Below are positions 1-8,010 of a stretch of 16,917 nucleotides of DNA, one piece after another (positions within the stretch are counted from its first letter, which is position 1; each line of letters begins with the position of its first letter). The notes under the pieces are model-generated. The model was not told the DNA's origin. It made no database searches and saw only the letters and a program-made list of their open reading frames with translations. Origin of the DNA: Brachionus koreanus (taxonomy: Eukaryota; Rotifera; Eurotatoria; Ploima; Brachionidae); contig PJRA01000549.1 in the NCBI GenBank assembly GCA_016987375.1, positions 1,538,848-1,555,764 of the forward strand, given 5' to 3'. A program made the translations under genes and the position numbers.

Positions 1-114
1 GACTGGACAATGTCGGTAGAAACAAAAATAACGAAAAGTCTACTATAGCGGGATTATGTTAGTCTTCCTGCTTTGTCAGTTTAGTTAAACTAAACTTGAC
101 CGTAGAATATTAAC

Positions 115-130
115 TATTATTATTATTATT
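115..130. repeat. ATT trinucleotide microsatellite
   Basis: About five uninterrupted copies of ATT/TAT lie in AT-rich DNA at the left edge. It is a simple repeat with no visible function. Confidence 0.8.
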
Positions 131-180
131 AACAAAAATTAATGCTTAAAAAGCTTATAATGTAAGCATAAACCTAACCC

Positions 181-339
181 ACATTGCTCCATCTATCGTT
201 TCATGCAAGCCATTCTATACGCCAAGATCTTCACCAGCCTCTTCGTATCGCTAAAACAAAAGCTGACCAAGAATGGATGAATGTCGAAATCAAACAACTA
301 ATCCGCAAATGCCAACGATTGCACCATAAAAGTAAATAA
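181..339 (+). mobile_element. LINE (non-LTR retrotransposon) relic, endonuclease-RT linker
   Basis: One frame reads through to the TAA at 337-339. It ends with ADQEWMNVEIKQLIRK and then CQRLHHKSK. The pattern W-M-x-x-E-I-x-x-L-I-R-K-x-x-R-L is typical of the segment between the endonuclease and reverse transcriptase domains of LINE polyproteins ('PW.. EI..LIRKR.RL'). The match is strong from about 250 on and weak before that. No endonuclease or RT catalytic motif is present, so this is a truncated piece, not an active element. The clade cannot be assigned from so short a fragment. A fragment at the right edge (16785-16917) comes from slightly further along the same type of protein. Confidence 0.6.
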
Positions 340-493
340 ATTATTGACTGAAACAAATTTTAAATTGGTCAAAGAAACGATTGATTTAAATTGCATTTTG
401 AATGAGAGTACTGGAGCCGAACTAAAACAAGTCAAAGAAAAACTTGAACGTGAAAAAGAGCAACAGATAAAAATAGAGCTGGCTTTAGGTTAA
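332..493 (+). CDS. 3' coding end of an unidentified coiled-coil protein (partial)
   Basis: This frame is open from 302 to the TAA at 491-493. It encodes about 53 residues rich in Lys, Glu and Leu, ending ELKQVKEKLEREKEQQ and then IKIELALG, with a heptad-like charge pattern that suggests a coiled coil. A canonical AATAAA follows 7 nt after the stop, which supports a real 3' exon. An acceptor-like AAAAG lies at 328-332, where the LINE frame is left (the LINE frame closes at 337-339). The upstream part of the gene is either outside the window or absent. It could be the last exon of a host gene whose intron holds the LINE relic, or the tail of another mobile element. It converges on the gene at 560-1123. 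I do not recognise the protein. Confidence 0.35.
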   Translation, partial: VNKLLTETNFKLVKETIDLNCILNESTGAELKQVKEKLEREKEQQIKIELALG

Positions 494-500
494 ATGTGAA

Positions 501-506
501 AATAAA
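501..506 (+). terminator. polyadenylation signal AATAAA (plus-strand coiled-coil exon)
   Basis: AATAAA lies 7 nt downstream of the stop codon of the plus-strand reading frame that ends at 493. Confidence 0.45.
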
Positions 507-527
507 GGTCGAGATTAAATCAAGAAT

Positions 528-533
528 TTTATT
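528..533 (-). terminator. polyadenylation signal AATAAA (gene at 560-1123)
   Basis: The plus strand reads TTTATT, which is AATAAA on the minus strand, 26 nt past the TAA at 560-562. The two convergent signals (501 and 528) overlap closely, as expected for tail-to-tail genes. Confidence 0.55.
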
Positions 534-559
534 TAAATTAACGAAAACTTTAAATTCGT

Positions 560-1123
560 TTATATAATGCGGCAAAGAGAATTATTGAGCATCATACCTG
601 GAATAGGTAATTCTTCGATAGGCCAAAAATCCTCCCCAAAAATTGAGCAACCGAGGCTCAAAAAAAATTCTCTGCAATTGTGGTTAATAGCATTATAATT
701 TTCACTTGGATAAATTGTTTGCATAGAAATTACATAATCAAAAATAATTCCAACATTTTTACTAGTCGTATACTCATCATTCAAGTATACATGACCATCT
801 CCCATAACAATAGATAAAGCATCATCTAAACTCTTTGTAGCTTTTTCGTAAACACTCACAACAATACCATCTGTGCCATATTCAATAATCAAATAATATC
901 TATCTGTAATAACTAGCCATGCCCAGTGTGTATATGTATTCAAAACACTACTTATATCTCGGCTAACTTTTATGAGTTTGTTAATAGCTTGACTCCTAAT
1001 TGAGTCATTCATCAAGAAGCTTTTGCGATAATCATTTTTATCTAGATGAATCCGGTAATTAGGAATCACTGGATCTTTTACAATAACTTTTTTTACGAAT
1101 TGTTTACTACCTGTACTTGACAT
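560..1123 (-). CDS. Hypothetical protein with papain-fold-like (PPPDE/LRAT-type) His and Asn-Cys motifs
   Basis: A single open frame of 187 codons starts at the ATG at 1123; a TTG just before it is not needed. The N-terminal 60 residues are basic and polar, with no signal peptide or membrane segment. Two motifs stand out. T-H-W-A-W-L-V-I (His66) is followed by Y-Y-L-I-I-E-Y-G, and Y-N-A-I-N-H-N-C-R-E-F-F follows at residues 143-154 (Cys150). This order, His in a strand near the start of the domain and a later helix beginning N-C-x-x-F/H-F, is the layout of the permuted NlpC/P60-like papain fold of PPPDE deubiquitinase-like and LRAT/HRASLS proteins. If the motifs are catalytic it would be a cysteine hydrolase or acyltransferase. 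That is inference from two short motifs. A CAG|GTATGAT match to a splice donor (intron would begin at 597) means the last 13 residues may be replaced in a spliced form. Confidence 0.6.
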   Translation of the reverse strand: MSSTGSKQFVKKVIVKDPVIPNYRIHLDKNDYRKSFLMNDSIRSQAINKLIKVSRDISSVLNTYTHWAWLVITDRYYLIIEYGTDGIVVSVYEKATKSLDDALSIVMGDGHVYLNDEYTTSKNVGIIFDYVISMQTIYPSENYNAINHNCREFFLSLGCSIFGEDFWPIEELPIPGMMLNNSLCRII

Positions 1124-1154
1124 CAAATTTAATTACTTTGAAATTTGAAAGATA

Positions 1155-1162
1155 CTTTTATA
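1155..1162 (-). promoter_or_regulatory. TATA box of the 560-1123 gene
   Basis: The minus strand reads TATAAAAG, a full match to the TATA consensus, about 32 nt upstream of the ATG at 1123. At the usual 25-30 nt spacing, transcription would start only a few bases before the start codon. Confidence 0.5.
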
Positions 1163-1165
1163 TGG

Positions 1166-4100
1166 TGAAAATTTAAAAAAATAAAAATATTTGGACTTGT
1201 CTAAAATATCAAATCCTTAATATAAATTAAAAAATAATGAATAAATAAATAAAAAAAATTAATTTTAGCTTTCTTAAAAAAAAATAATATCAGCAAGAAT
1301 CTGAAATTTTAAGACAATGCTACATTCCAAAGTTAGATTTTTAAATTTTTTGTGAATTCTTGAAGAATAATGTTTTTTTTTCAGACAGTATACAAGGGGT
1401 TTGAAATTGAAAATTTATTATCAATTCAATCTATTTATTAAAAATTAACTTATGTTAAACAATAATTAAGTTATTTGATATTTTATGATATGACGCTAAT
1501 TTTTTACTCTATTTTTGTAACATTCTAAAAACTCATGATTATAACTATTACATATTACATTATAATGGACGAATTTTAGAATCTCGTGACTAAAACAGTT
1601 TGTGATTTAAACAAGAATTAAAAACTGTGTAGTCATAGTATTATTAAATTATAATAATAATTATGAGCTTATAGAGGTTTGCAAAATTGATATAAAAATT
1701 ATCATTAAATATCACTAGACTTCTAACTAATAAGTGTTAAACATAAGTTAATTTTCAAATAAAATAAGTTGCATTGAAAGTAAAATTTTTAAACTTTTAT
1801 TTGATTTCAAACCAATTTTAAACTATCAGAGAAAACATATTTAGTGAAAAAAAGCATATATGGGTAGCACGGGATCAAAATCCGAGTCAAATGTTACAGT
1901 AGAAGTGACGTGAACGTTTACAGTGACGTCTCAAAAAAAAATCTACCAAGTAATGACGGAAAAAAAAGAAATGAAAGAAAAGAGTAAAGAGATTTCTAAA
2001 ATCAGTTAATATTAAAACAGAAATAAATTTTTCAAACCTTCAACCAATATATAAAAGTCATTTTATATTATTCTATAATGAGATAAATTAATTTAATAAT
2101 AAAATTTTCAGTTAAAAAATTATTTAATTTTTTAGAAGCGTATCCAGAAAGAATATATGATTTTATATTACATTTATTAATTAATAAATTAAATTTTCAA
2201 ATTAATAATTAAATTTTTTCAAATAAATTAATAAATATTAAATTTATAATTTTACTAAGGTATTTTCAGGTTTTTAGGGCGACCGCGTTTATGATTATTT
2301 AGAAATTCGGTCTTATTTTTCAAAACAGCAATTAGGAGAAAGATAATCACTATAATATTTTATAGTCTTATAATATTTTTTTTCAAATAAAATCCCATTT
2401 TAGACAAAAATGTTTGAAGTTTTTTTGAAATTACAGAAGCCAAACGAAATTTAATAAAAGGTATAAATATTTTTTTGCTCAAGTTCGTATTTCAAAATTT
2501 TTAAAATTAAAATGATATTCTTAATTTTGTTGAGCCTTATTTTTTATTTTTTTTAAATTTAAAATAAAATTTTGATCAGTGCAGTTTGATTATCTCAAAT
2601 CTGATTGAATATGTTATTTAAAATCGGTTTTATTTATTTAAATATTTGGTATCACAGAGATATCTTAGAATTATCTTAGATTTTATTTATTAAAAATATA
2701 CTTTAGGACAAGCCCTAGGTTCGTCCGAATGGCTTACGCCTTCGTTTAAACCCAATTGTTACAAGAAATTGATAAAAAAAAAAATTATTTCTTAAAAAAG
2801 GAAGAAGTTTGAGTTGGTTGAATAAATAAAATATATAAATATGCATATTCTGGTTGATAAGAGTTGAAAATTATGTTTTATGCACAATTTAAAGAATAAA
2901 CTCAATCTGAGAATATGACTTTTATTTTTTTAACACTTTTCGGAAGTTAAATAATGCGCTATTAAACTAACTTTTTTCTAAAAATTAAAAATCCTATAAT
3001 TTACACTTTTTTATCAACCATCCAGACAATAAATTAATTTTTTTTTTGAATTGATATTTAATAGGATCGGATGCGGATCGATCCAAATCACGGACGGTTT
3101 TTTGCGGTCATTTGACCGGTCTCCCAAATAGTCTAAATTTTTGTCCGAAATAACTATTTAATTAACAATATATTATTAAAAATTTGAAAAAAAACTAAGA
3201 ATCAAAAAAGTATGAATAATTTTTGAATATTTTTTGAAAAATTTTTTTTTAACACAAAATCTTTTTTGATTAAAAAAATAACTCAAATTAAAGGATTATT
3301 TTTTTTTAAATATTTTTAAAATTTCAATAAAAAATATTTCAATTTAACAAATATAGCTGATATACTAGTTGGTCGTATTTTTAGGAGGTATAAAATTTGA
3401 GCTATATTATTCATATTTATCTATTTTCATTACTGTTTGCCGCTGATTTGTTAGAACTAAACAGTTGAAACGTTGATATTTCTAGTAAAAAAATATTTTA
3501 AATAACCAAAAAATTATTAATATAAATTATTAGCGTTTTCTTTACATTATTCCAACGAATTTAATTTATAATTCATTAGATGATTCAAGAATGAGAAAAA
3601 GATGAAAATGTTAATTTTTCATGATTGGACCATTCCTAAATATTTTGAAAGAGTATGGTGAGAATTTTACGGTTTTAATCCAAAAATAATTTCATGCATA
3701 AAAATGAGATGAAGCACCCATAAAGACATCACTTTTAACTTGACTGCGTTAAAAATTTTTTAGTTTCATGATCCCGGGCTTAAAAAAAAAGTTAAACAAA
3801 ACTATAGACTAAAGTATATGCTATGACAGAAGATAAAACACTCAATTAAAACGAAGTTTAAGACAGTTGAAATAGCAACTTAGTAGACCAGTAAGTCAAA
3901 ATTATTACAAGACATAACAAAGAGGTCAAAATTTTAATTATCAATCTAATCTATTTACCCATATGCATTAAATTTTTTAAAATTTAATTGATGAAGCGAT
4001 TCAAAATGTCGCTAAAATCCTCAATTAAAAAATTCTTTTACTAAACATAGTATGATATCTATCAAAGTTTTGGTTTAAATGGTGGAATAAGTTTCAAAAT

Positions 4101-4828
4101 AAATTACCAGTAAAAAATCCTTGTTGAAATTTTTGCTAATTCATCTATCGATGACATTATTTATTTACGGCTCTATTTTAAACTCATTTATTATGCAATT
4201 AAGACTTTGGATCTAAAAAACAAAAAAGAAATTAATTTCCTTATCCTTGTTTTAATGTATTGAAAATTTTGTAACTAATGAGCTAAAAGGTGAATTTTTT
4301 AAACTTATTATAATTAAATTAAAATTCTTTTGATGAAAAAATTTTAGATGAAATTTAAATTCATTTAAACTAAAAAAGAAAGAGACTAAGTAAAAATAAA
4401 TGCAATAAATCAAATTTAAAATTACTTAGAACAATAGAATTTCAATTTAATTGAGAAAAAAATTAGCATCAAAACTAAAAAAACATCTTACTAAAAAAAA
4501 TGAAATTAAAGTTAAATGTAAAACTTTTTCTATAGAACAATTTTTTTATTAGATTATTTTAAATTTTTATTGAAACTAAAATCTAAATATTTTAAACGGG
4601 AAAATAATTTCCCAACATAAAAAAATCTTGCTTAAATAAGTTACAATCATTTTTGGCTTTGCAACTTGAAAATTACTTGTTCTGAGTTTTCTAATACACG
4701 CAGACTTAGTTGAAATAAGCATTCTCATACATTATTCAGTAAATTTTAAGACTAGAAATTTTACTACAAATTCTGCTTGCTTTCCACATTTTCCCAATTT
4801 AATTTTGGCTAACGTGTTTTAATTTTTT
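1166..4828. other. Intergenic region, AT-rich, no gene seen
   Basis: About 3.7 kb of A/T homopolymer-rich DNA with stops in all frames and no recognisable exon. It holds a few islands of higher GC that look like remnants of inserted repeats: about 1861-1935 (two TGACGT motifs), 2697-2755, 3062-3130 (with a perfect CGGTCA-TT-TGACCG hairpin at 3105-3118) and about 3765-3780. None carries recognisable protein similarity or clear terminal repeats. The promoter of the ZIP gene that starts at 4836 must lie at its right end, but no convincing TATA box is visible there. Confidence 0.6.
2697..2760. repeat. GC-rich island, possible SINE/LINE-tail fragment
   Basis: A sharply bounded, balanced-composition stretch contains AAGCCCTAGGTTCGTCCGAA and later GGCTTACGCCTTCG, followed by an A-rich tract. 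GGTTCGTCC resembles a pol III B box (GGTTCGANNCC), which would fit a tRNA-derived SINE, but no A box was found. The resemblance may be chance. Confidence 0.25.
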
Positions 4829-4830
4829 AG
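4821..4830 (+). promoter_or_regulatory. Splice-acceptor-like site just before the ZIP copy 1 start codon
   Basis: The polypyrimidine-AG sequence AATTTTTTAG ends 5 nt before the ATG at 4836. It matches the acceptors used inside the gene. It could close a 5'UTR intron or act as a spliced-leader trans-splice acceptor. Confidence 0.4.
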
Positions 4831-4835
4831 AAAAA

Positions 4836-6778
4836 ATGAATCTATTTTTTTACATAAGTCTGATCATTTTTATTTCAACCGTAAATGCCCACTTGCATGT
4901 AAATGAAGAAAATTCGGAATGGAAAATAAATCTAAGAGCCGAATTGGAATCCAAAATTCAAAACTTTTTTACAAATTTTTCCAAACACCATCAAAAAATC
5001 ACGTATAATCAGTTAAAACCGTTCATAGATTCTCTCGGCTTGGATATTCAGAGCACAGTTAAAATTCAAATAATCGAGCAGAATCATGACCATGATCACG
5101 TGGATAGCCATGACCATGAGCACGACCACAGTCACCAAGAAACTCCAAACATTAACCTAGATTGCCTCAGAACAAAGCTTGATGAGATGCTCAATTTTGT
5201 TAAATCAAAAGACGAAAACAAAACATTGATTGACCCAGGCCGCTTTCTTAACAGCGGCCCCTATTTTGCTCATGGACTCACATATTGTTTTTCAAGAAAA
5301 AATACTCATAATATAAATTATACAAGTAAAAGAAATTTCTTTTAAATAATAATTGTTTAATGGTATTGAATTTAGGCTTTGTTTCGGCTTTTGTATCAGC
5401 ATTAGTAATAACCGTAATTGGTATTTTGTGTTATTTAGTAGTACCGTCCATTGAATCCGAAAAATTCAAGTATTTTTTTCAATTTTTAGTAGCATTAGCA
5501 GTCGGAACTCTTTCAGGAGATAGCTTATTGCATTTAATTCCACATGCATTTGTCGATCATCTACCAGACCAGACAGAACACATTCATGATGGTACAGATG
5601 TTTTCAAAGGACTAGCCGCAGTTGGTGGAATTTATTTATTCTTTTTAATTGAAAAAGTAATGATGATCCGAAGAGCTAGAAAAGAAAAAAAAGTAAAAAA
5701 TATGTATTTTTTTTTCAATTTTGTTTATTCTTTGCAAGCATAAAGAATTAGAAATGACCCATGATGACAAAATACACGTGGAAATTTCTGATGAAAGAAC
5801 TGGGCCGGATCAATCTTACTACATGCTTCATGCAAATAAAGATTTGAAATATATTGCTCAATATTTACCCAACAATCCATGTAATGTTGACATTGAGCAC
5901 CATGATTCTGAGACTGAAGTTAAGCATTTTCATAAGCACGGACAAAATGCTGATATGTGTAACATAGCAACAGCATCATCTCAAGGATCAAACTACAGTA
6001 GTGAAGCAGAAAGTAAATTAATTCCCTTGGAAACAAACCCAAATTGCTTATGTAATCCTGAAGTATCCTATTCTATAAAAAAATCTCATGGCCATGGACA
6101 CTCACACAAGCATCATATATATAAATCACAAAGAGAAAAGGCTCATCATGACCACCATAAAAAACACGAAAAAGAACTCACTGACATTAAATTAATTGCA
6201 TGGATGGTTCTGATGGGAGATGGTTTGCACAATTTTGCCGACGGGTTGGCCATTGGCGTCTCATTTGGTTCCAGTTTAACCACTGGATTCGGCACAGCTA
6301 TTGCTGTTTTATGTCATGAACTTCCACATGAAATAGGAGACTTTGCGGTTCTAAGACGTGCAGGTGTATCGTTGAAAAAGGCCATTTTTTTCAATGCCAT
6401 AAGCGGAATACTCTGCATGTTTGGAGTTCTTGTTGGACTTTTGATTGGTGGCTTTGTTTTGTTTACTAATATGTCTTACATGTTTATTGCTGGAACTTTT
6501 CTTTACATTTCATTAGTTGATATGGTTAGTCTCTTTCTTTTTTTTTGTAAAGAATATTATAACTAATTTTTCGTTTTACACAGATACCAGAGCTATCAGA
6601 AAACAAAGAAGACGACAGTATCGTAAATTTTTTGATTCAAAGTTTTGGAATATTAATTGGAGTCGGTAATTTCTTTGCAGCTAGTTTGTTTTTTATCTTA
6701 CTTAAATTTTTTTACCAAGGCATAATGGCTTTAATTGCTATTTTTGAAAGCGATATTCAACACTTATTTGACAAATGA
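4836..6778 (+). CDS. ZIP zinc transporter, LIV-1 subfamily, copy 1
   Basis: Five exons: 4836-5325, 5376-5692, 5739-6524, 6584-6665 and 6720-6778, joined by GT-AG introns of 50, 46, 59 and 54 bp in phases 1, 0, 0 and 1. They encode 577 aa. The protein should move zinc or a related divalent metal into the cytosol. A signal peptide (1-18, ending VNA) precedes an ectodomain with an HDHDH/HDHEHDHSH run near residues 86-102 and paired cysteines. TM1 starts near 164 and TM2 holds A-L-A-V-G-T-L-S-G-D and H-L-I-P-H (203-220). A long cytosolic loop is rich in His around residues 388-410. TM4 has HNFADG (433-438) and TM5 has HELPHE (462-467), the binuclear metal site. The last exons give I-P-E-L and the final TM with I-A-I-F-E. 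The start ATG is the first after an acceptor-like site. It lies tail-to-tail with copy 2, and 6091-6456 is nearly identical to that copy. Splice sites are predicted, but reading frame and homology agree at each. Confidence 0.93.
6091..6456 (+). repeat. Near-identical inverted paralogous tract (in ZIP copy 1)
   Basis: This 366-bp part of exon 3 matches the reverse complement of 8330-8695 with 5 mismatches and no gaps; the first 199 bp (6091-6289) are identical. It codes for the His-rich loop end, TM4, TM5 and most of TM6. Identity drops sharply on both sides. It is best read as a gene-conversion tract. Confidence 0.9.
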
Positions 6779-6865
6779 GAAAATTAAACTACAATTCAAT
6801 ATAATTCGAATTAAAATTTGTTTTTTAAAAAAATTAATTTTTTTCCAAGGGTTCGATTTAAAGGA

Positions 6866-6871
6866 AATAAA
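6866..6871 (+). terminator. polyadenylation signal AATAAA (ZIP copy 1)
   Basis: AATAAA lies 87 nt after the stop codon at 6776-6778. A second AATAAA at 6892-6897 is an equally good candidate. Confidence 0.55.
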
Positions 6872-7029
6872 CATTTTTTATCAATTATTGAAATAAATTT
6901 ATTATAAAATAATATTTTGTGTTGTTATTTAAAAAAATTTTATTTAGCAATTAAATGTTTTAAATGTCTAATAGTCGTTGGGTCTTCTATTGTAATTGGG
7001 TGGCTTTAATCCTTTAGTATGCATGTACC

Positions 7030-7035
7030 TTTATT
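7030..7035 (-). terminator. polyadenylation signal AATAAA (secreted peptide gene)
   Basis: The minus strand reads AATAAA, 38 nt past the stop codon at 7074-7076. Confidence 0.55.
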
Positions 7036-7073
7036 TAAATTATTAAATTTAGCTTTAAATCTAAACAGAAGCT

Positions 7074-7440
7074 TTACTCCATAAATTCTGTAAACAATGT
7101 AAGAATTTCTTCCCATTTAGTTTTTTCCTTTGCTAAATCAGAACGTGATCTCTTTGATCTAAAAAGAATTAATAAAAATAGATAATAATATGCTTCAAAT
7201 ATACTTGAAAGAATTTTTATCTGGATAAACTATGTCATCTCTAAATTAATAAATAATAAAAAAAAGTTTTGAAAATTTTGAAAAATAAAAAAACTTTAAA
7301 TTAGCCTCATTTTCTGAAGACAAATTTTCGAGCTCTTTTGAACTATCATTTGCTTTTTGTACACTAAGTGCTCTTGTCTGATGAGTCAGCACTGCCAAAA
7401 CAATTGAATAAAATATTGCGATTTTTAAAATTCGATTCAT
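7074..7440 (-). CDS. Small secreted protein, candidate peptide-hormone/neuropeptide precursor
   Basis: Three exons on the minus strand: 7440-7295, 7240-7205 (a 36-nt mini-exon) and 7158-7074. Introns are 54 and 46 bp, both phase 2, and the frame runs cleanly to TAA, giving 88 aa. A clear signal peptide (about residues 1-24: MNRILKIAIFYSIVLAVL, then THQTRA) is followed by an acidic, Ser/Asn-rich spacer and the mini-exon peptide DDIVYPDKNSF. Next comes Lys-Ser-Lys-Arg at a typical prohormone-convertase site. The C-terminal peptide of about 24 residues begins SRSDLAKEKTKWEEI and ends LTLFTEFME; it is probably helical and amphipathic. There are no cysteines and no Gly for amidation. The layout of signal, spacer, dibasic site and terminal peptide is that of a neuropeptide precursor, but the peptide belongs to no family I recognise. 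Without the mini-exon the frame is still open, so exon skipping is possible. Confidence 0.65.
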
Positions 7441-7469
7441 GATTAAATTGTTTCAAAAAACAACTTGAA

Positions 7470-7477
7470 TTTATATA
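7470..7477 (-). promoter_or_regulatory. TATA box of the secreted peptide gene
   Basis: The minus strand reads TATATAAA about 30 nt upstream of the ATG at 7440, implying a very short 5' leader, as for the gene at 560-1123. Confidence 0.45.
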
Positions 7478-7995
7478 AAAATTTTAAGAAATTAAGAGCC
7501 TTTTTTCTCAAAATATCTCTAAGGAACTTATTAATTTTTTTGATATTAAAACCCAAGGAGATCAATTAAGAATTAAAAATTGATTTTAAAATTAAAATTT
7601 TATTTTCATAAAAAATAAATAAACAACAAGAATATACTGAATAATAAAGTATATATTAATTTAATTGAAAATCTCAGCGTTAGTTCGAATGATCGGGCAT
7701 AACATCGTTAAAATGAAAAGACAAGACTGAACTTTAATAACTAAGATTGTCTGGATCACAGGGATACATGCTTTTAACTCGTCTCTTCGACTAGTATTGA
7801 AATTGAAAAAAAATTTTAATTCTAAAAAAAAATCACCCGGCTCTTTTTTTTTGTTTATTTTTTTTTACAAAATTTAAATCAAATAGAAACTGTGGTTTGG
7901 GCGAAAATTTGATTTTAATTAAGTACTAAAAATTCCTATATTTTAACAAGTATCTCCCAGTATCTTCCAATTAAGTAAATATTCAAATTAACTAA
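7478..7995. other. Intergenic region with a small dispersed-repeat fragment
   Basis: AT-rich DNA between the peptide gene and the 3' end of ZIP copy 2, with no exon seen. A less AT-rich patch at about 7675-7800 contains TCGAATGATCG (7685-7695), which recurs at 9782-9792 inside the large intron of copy 2 with loosely similar sequence after it. It may be two scraps of one old repeat. Confidence 0.5.
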
Positions 7996-8001
7996 TTTAT
8001 T
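7996..8001 (-). terminator. polyadenylation signal AATAAA (ZIP copy 2)
   Basis: The minus strand reads AATAAA 9 nt past the stop codon at 8011-8013. Confidence 0.55.
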
Positions 8002-8010
8002 GATGAAATT

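Noticed and set aside
2697..2760. tRNA gene suggested by a B-box-like GGTTCGTCC
   Set aside because: No A box, no cloverleaf and no paired acceptor stem could be traced.
3105..3118. CGGTCA-TT-TGACCG hairpin as a terminator or regulator
   Set aside because: A single short perfect palindrome without a nearby gene; likely part of a decayed repeat.
5326..5375. Separate short genes in each exon of the ZIP genes
   Set aside because: The stops and false starts between exons fall in 46-59 bp GT-AG introns whose removal restores a full-length ZIP in all three copies.
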